A DNA stretch of 64,000 nt, from contig NZ_JAJUXI010000008.1 of NCBI RefSeq assembly GCF_021390515.1, positions 62,001-126,000 on the forward strand. The letters are read 5' to 3'. The DNA is from Dyadobacter sp. CY326 (GTDB lineage Bacteria; Bacteroidota; Bacteroidia; Cytophagales; Spirosomataceae). The position numbers and the translations under genes were made by a program. Positions 60,998-64,000 of the stretch are shown here, in pieces. Under the pieces are notes generated by a model. That model saw nothing but the letters and a program-made list of their open reading frames with translations. It had not been told where the DNA came from and did no database searches. The number at the start of each line of letters is the position of its first letter. Position 1 is the first letter of the stretch.

Positions 60998-61981
60998 TCA
61001 GGAGTAAAGCCTCTTTTTGTAAATAAAGAAAGAGTAAAATGCTGCTCCCACCACAATCCAGAACAATTGCCGGGTGCGCCGAAGCGCCGAAACGGACAGC
61101 CAGAGCGGAATGCTGCTGATCCCGATGAGTGACAACATGATTTTATTCCCCAATTCTTCGACCCCAATCTGACCAGGCACAAATGCACCGGCAGACTTCA
61201 CGGCAATTACGCCCATATCCAGCAAGAGACCGTCGATAATGGTCACATCAAATCCGAAAAGCTTTAAAACAATGTAAAATTCCATCGAACCCACGATCCA
61301 GTGCAGCGTGAAGAACAACATTGCAAATGCGAGTTCTTTGGGATGTGTGTGATAAAAACGATTCACCTCGGAGCGTAAACTTCCTAGTTTTTTCTGAATG
61401 CGCGCCAACTTGGGATTTTTCGCAGCATCAAAATTGAGACCTGATATTTTATAAATGATCAAAAACAAGGACAAACAAATGACTACGACGAGAAAGATGG
61501 ACTTCCCTGGTAACCAGGCGCTTATTTGTAACTTTCCACTTAGTGCAAACCATAGGATCGTGAAGACGAGCAAGAGAATCTGACTGACGATCATGAGCAG
61601 CCGGGAAACGACAACGGAAGTCAAAACTGCGGGCTGACTGACGGCATATGGCCTTAACAACACGATTTTGAGCATATCGCCGCCCGCAATGCTGGCGGGA
61701 TTAAACAGACTGACGGTTTCGCAAACGTGCCGGATCATGAAGAGATCGCTTTTGGGAATGCCCTTTTTGGCATCGCCCAGGCAAAACCACCAGCCCAATG
61801 TTCCCAATGCATAGGCGACGAATGTGCTGAGGATTACCCAGCCAAAACCTGTCCCCACTTTCATCAACACGGCCTGCACCTGATGTGGATCAATGGCTTT
61901 CACATATTGCCACAGCAGCACCAGCATACTCACCAAGAGCACTGCTTTGATGGCTTTTATGTAACGCGCACCTATTTTCAA
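60998..61981 (-). CDS. Lysylphosphatidylglycerol synthase/AglD-type membrane protein
   Basis: 327 residues with about eight membrane segments, matching the LPG_synthase_TM (UPF0104/AglD) family: LSTFVAYALGTLGWWFCLGD, ETVSLFNPASIAGGDMLK, LHWIVGSMEFYIVLKLFG and AGAFVPGQIGVEELGNKIM. The family includes proteins in lipid modification and lipid-linked glycan steps. The TTG start at 61981 overlaps the stop of the upstream GT4 gene by four bases, indicating coupling. The first in-frame Met comes 18 residues later, but that would cut the first segment. Between two GT4 genes, it may handle or flip the lipid acceptor (inference). Confidence 0.85.
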   Translation of the reverse strand: MKIGARYIKAIKAVLLVSMLVLLWQYVKAIDPHQVQAVLMKVGTGFGWVILSTFVAYALGTLGWWFCLGDAKKGIPKSDLFMIRHVCETVSLFNPASIAGGDMLKIVLLRPYAVSQPAVLTSVVVSRLLMIVSQILLLVFTILWFALSGKLQISAWLPGKSIFLVVVICLSLFLIIYKISGLNFDAAKNPKLARIQKKLGSLRSEVNRFYHTHPKELAFAMLFFTLHWIVGSMEFYIVLKLFGFDVTIIDGLLLDMGVIAVKSAGAFVPGQIGVEELGNKIMLSLIGISSIPLWLSVSALRRTRQLFWIVVGAAFYSFFIYKKRLYS

Positions 61982-63150
61982 ACTTTCAGATTTTCAGTAA
62001 CAGGGAAAGCCAGTTCTCTAAGATCATCGAAATAAATCTTTGCCAGCTGCTCCCAATCAAACGATTTGCTATGACTTACGGCATCAGCGGAGAGTCGCTC
62101 CTGTAATGGCGCGTCGCCGAGGACCATCCGGATTTTGTCGGCATAATCATTTGCATTGTTGGGCTCGCATCTGAAACCGTTCACTCCGTCAACGACCATA
62201 TCCTTGCTCCCGCCTCCATCGGCAATAACCGGAACCAGTCCCGAAGCCATCGCTTCCAGCACCACATTCCCGAATGTTTCGGACATGGACGGAAAGATGA
62301 AAACGGACGCAGATGCGTAAAGCACAGCCAAAGCGTCGTGATCCAGCTGGCCTACAAAAATAGCGTCAGGCATTTGTCTCATGCAATCTTTTTTGGCCGA
62401 ACCGTCACCAGCGATGACCCAGTTGCATGGAAATTGGTCTGATTTGAGCTTGTTATACACGGCGATCAGCGTTTCCAGATTCTTTTCCCAAACCAAACGG
62501 CTGGCGAAAAGAATGGTAGGAAGTGCATTGCCTGTCAATTGGCGGAGATAATCGGAATCTTTTTTCGAAGGTGAAAACAAACTTGCATCAATCCCGCGCT
62601 GCCAGATCCTGAAATTTTCAGTGGGCATTCCGGTTGCAGCTAGTTCGTCGGCAAGGCTTACAGAGGGAACATAAACCTTTTTGCAGGAAGCATAAAATTG
62701 ATTCTGGATTGAAACAAGGCGCTTTTCCAGCGGTTTGATCAAAAACGGAAGATATTTAAAATAGTAACTGATGTAACTCAGGAAATGCGTGTGATAAATG
62801 CTAATGACCGGCAGCGCGCGGTTATGGGCATATTCCATTCCGAAATGTCCTAAAAGCGATGGCGTGGCGATGTGAACGACATCGGCTTTGAAGCGATCCA
62901 GTTGCGTTCTGATCTCGTCAGCGGTAAATGACGGGATGGCCAGTTTGTATTTTGGATTCAGCGGAATGCTGAGCGAGCGCGTCTTAATGCATTGAAAATG
63001 ATTGATTTTGTCAGGCCCGCTGCCGCATACAAACAAAAACTCAAACCGATCGGCGTCAATCCTGTCCAGCAGCTGATACATAGTCCTGGACGCGCCATCA
63101 AAGTCGGGAATCAGGATTTCGGCAAAAAATACGACCTTGATTTTTCTCAT
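61978..63150 (-). CDS. GT4 family glycosyltransferase (first gene of the operon)
   Basis: 390 residues. The start MRKIKVVFFAEILIPDFDG fits GT4 enzymes that transfer mannose or glucose to diacylglycerol or phosphatidylinositol. Family features: DVVHIATPSLLGHFGMEYA, YHTHFLSYISYYFKY, RIWQRGIDASLFSPSKKD, ILFASRLVWEKNLETLI and SMSETFGNVVLEAMASGLVPV with the paired Glu. The close likeness to such glycolipid-forming enzymes (HTHF, RGID) suggests a lipid acceptor. It is followed, with a four-base overlap, by the LPG_synthase-type membrane protein and a second GT4. Confidence 0.93.
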   Translation of the reverse strand: MRKIKVVFFAEILIPDFDGASRTMYQLLDRIDADRFEFLFVCGSGPDKINHFQCIKTRSLSIPLNPKYKLAIPSFTADEIRTQLDRFKADVVHIATPSLLGHFGMEYAHNRALPVISIYHTHFLSYISYYFKYLPFLIKPLEKRLVSIQNQFYASCKKVYVPSVSLADELAATGMPTENFRIWQRGIDASLFSPSKKDSDYLRQLTGNALPTILFASRLVWEKNLETLIAVYNKLKSDQFPCNWVIAGDGSAKKDCMRQMPDAIFVGQLDHDALAVLYASASVFIFPSMSETFGNVVLEAMASGLVPVIADGGGSKDMVVDGVNGFRCEPNNANDYADKIRMVLGDAPLQERLSADAVSHSKSFDWEQLAKIYFDDLRELAFPVTENLKV

Positions 63151-63311
63151 TAAATGCTTTAAATGAATCTAAGTTAGCAAATCCAGCACGCCTGGACATC
63201 AATAATGCATTAATTCTGGACCTGGGTAATACAAATTTGCATTGGCATCAACTTAGTAGGGTTAACGAGCTTTTGAAATATTTATTCCAAAACAACTGAA
63301 AAACCTCAATA

Positions 63312-63725
63312 ATGATGAAACAACACACCAGCAGAAGGGCACTTCAATGCGTTATGGCTGTATCGGCATGTGCCCCGCTGCTGTCCGGAATCCTTGGGTT
63401 ATCTGGAATTTACAACCCAATATTGTTAGAAAAACCACCAGAAAATCTGATTCTGGACAGCAATCTGCGCTTCCTGAATGCGATGTGCGTTGCCGTTGGG
63501 CTAGCGTTTTACTTCGTCATTCCCGTCATTGAAAAAGAAACGCTTGCGTGCAGGATTATCTGCTTCGCCGTATTTTTCGGCGGCCTCGGGCGTGTCATTT
63601 CAATTGTTGACCTGGGCACGCCTCCCGTTATTTTCATTTACTTTCTGATCCTGGAACTGTCACTCCCTATATTGATTATTGTCTGGCAAATGCGGGTCGC
63701 CAGGGCAGCGCAAATCAATGATTAA
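63312..63725 (+). CDS. DUF4345 family membrane protein
   Basis: 137 residues with four hydrophobic segments. The sequence from ALQCVMAVSACAPLLSGILGL through NLRFLNAMCVAVGLAFYFVIP and FFGGLGRVISIVDLGTPP is typical of DUF4345, a small membrane protein family without a known function. Its stop codon overlaps the convergent partial gene at 63722 by four bases. A second start, one codon after the first, is equally possible (MM). Confidence 0.85.
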   Translation: MMKQHTSRRALQCVMAVSACAPLLSGILGLSGIYNPILLEKPPENLILDSNLRFLNAMCVAVGLAFYFVIPVIEKETLACRIICFAVFFGGLGRVISIVDLGTPPVIFIYFLILELSLPILIIVWQMRVARAAQIND

Positions 63726-64000
63726 TCTTCGTCAAAACCTTCCTCTTCTTCGTCATCATCATCCTTTGCACCAAGCCGGACAAAAGCGCCGCGGCGTGGG
63801 GCGGGCATAATGCTCTTTTCTCCTCGTACGGTTTGCCACACAATCTCGCTGAAAACGAGGTCGTCAATGGCATCGGGCACCGAAAGATCGAACTGGTCGG
63901 AGCGGCGGGAGTTTGTATTTACTGCCACGTTTTTTTCGGCAAGATCAATGTTGGCCGGTTTGGATGTAAATGTTGCCGGATTGGCTGTTTTATTAAAGCA
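63722..64000 (-). CDS. C-terminal end of a larger protein, perhaps a YncE/alkaline phosphatase-family protein
   Basis: The frame runs open to base 64000 on the minus strand, so only the last 92 residues are in the window. The stretch LVFSEIVWQTVRGEKSIMPAPRRGAFVRL resembles the end of Bacteroidota bifunctional YncE/alkaline phosphatase-family proteins (pattern LNExIWKSVKG...MPAP). It closes with an acidic tail (DDDDEEEEGFDED). The identity is a recollection of the family pattern and cannot be confirmed from this fragment. Confidence 0.5.
   Translation of the reverse strand, partial: CFNKTANPATFTSKPANIDLAEKNVAVNTNSRRSDQFDLSVPDAIDDLVFSEIVWQTVRGEKSIMPAPRRGAFVRLGAKDDDDEEEEGFDED

Overview
The window looks like chromosomal DNA of a Bacteroidota bacterium of the Cytophagales, most like Dyadobacter or a close Spirosomataceae relative. 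This is an inference from gene content: a type IX secretion C-terminal sorting domain, an outer-membrane beta-barrel receptor with a carboxypeptidase-like plug extension, a two-component hybrid propeller kinase with a LytTR regulator, many lipoproteins, DUF1501/DUF1549-DUF1553 pairs and a TAnnTTTG-type promoter element. No rRNA, tRNA, CRISPR array, prophage or insertion sequence was seen. Almost all of the window is densely coding; the longest gene-free stretch is 472 bp at 49874-50345.

Region 1 (1-11460, + strand) is the most unusual part. It is a tightly spaced, probably co-transcribed run of four genes: a membrane-anchored STAND-like protein with a degenerate P-loop and a winged helix (cut by the window edge); a 1917-residue protein joining two complete subtilisin-like proteases, a caspase-like domain between them and a C-terminal lipase-like alpha/beta hydrolase; a peptidoglycan-binding CHAP amidase; and a patatin-like phospholipase whose catalytic dyad is split by a polytopic membrane domain. 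Together they carry active-site motifs for attack on protein, lipid ester, peptidoglycan and phospholipid, next to a possible switch protein. None of the first three has a visible signal peptide. I regard this as the best candidate for an undescribed system (regulated cell death, defence or antagonism; function not shown).

Region 2 (11487-19062, - strand) encodes secreted or membrane cytochrome-c/DUF1549/DUF1553/DUF1501 proteins of the type common in polymer-degrading Planctomycetes and Bacteroidota, preceded by a propeller-like lipoprotein. Region 3 (19338-27479) holds a beta-barrel receptor with a partner lipoprotein, two NTF2-like proteins, a Yx(FWY)xxD lipoprotein and a T9SS cargo protein. 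Region 4 (27779-31656) is a hybrid propeller histidine kinase translationally coupled to a LytTR regulator, with a two-turn direct repeat upstream that may be its operator. Region 5 (31810-41879) has a proline dehydrogenase-like protein, an HEEFH-containing outer-membrane-type protein, a small lipoprotein, a 23-bp minisatellite, a FtsX-type permease, a stress protein, a receiver-only regulator and a CPA2 antiporter. Region 6 (41908-46869, - strand) is a signalling block: a Crp-type regulator, DoxX, a receiver, a three-PAS kinase and a second kinase.

Region 7 (47047-54151) contains a fatty acid desaturase, a 2'-5' RNA ligase-like protein, and a three-gene cassette in which an M6 metalloprotease is followed by a stand-alone copy of its own C-terminal domain and a Pro-rich small protein, closed by a strong terminator. 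Region 8 (54160-64000) has a GH92 enzyme with Gln at the presumed general-acid position, a divergent GAPDH next to transaldolase, an exported endonuclease/phosphatase-fold protein, a glycosyltransferase-flippase-like-glycosyltransferase operon, a DUF4345 protein and the C-terminal end of a further gene.
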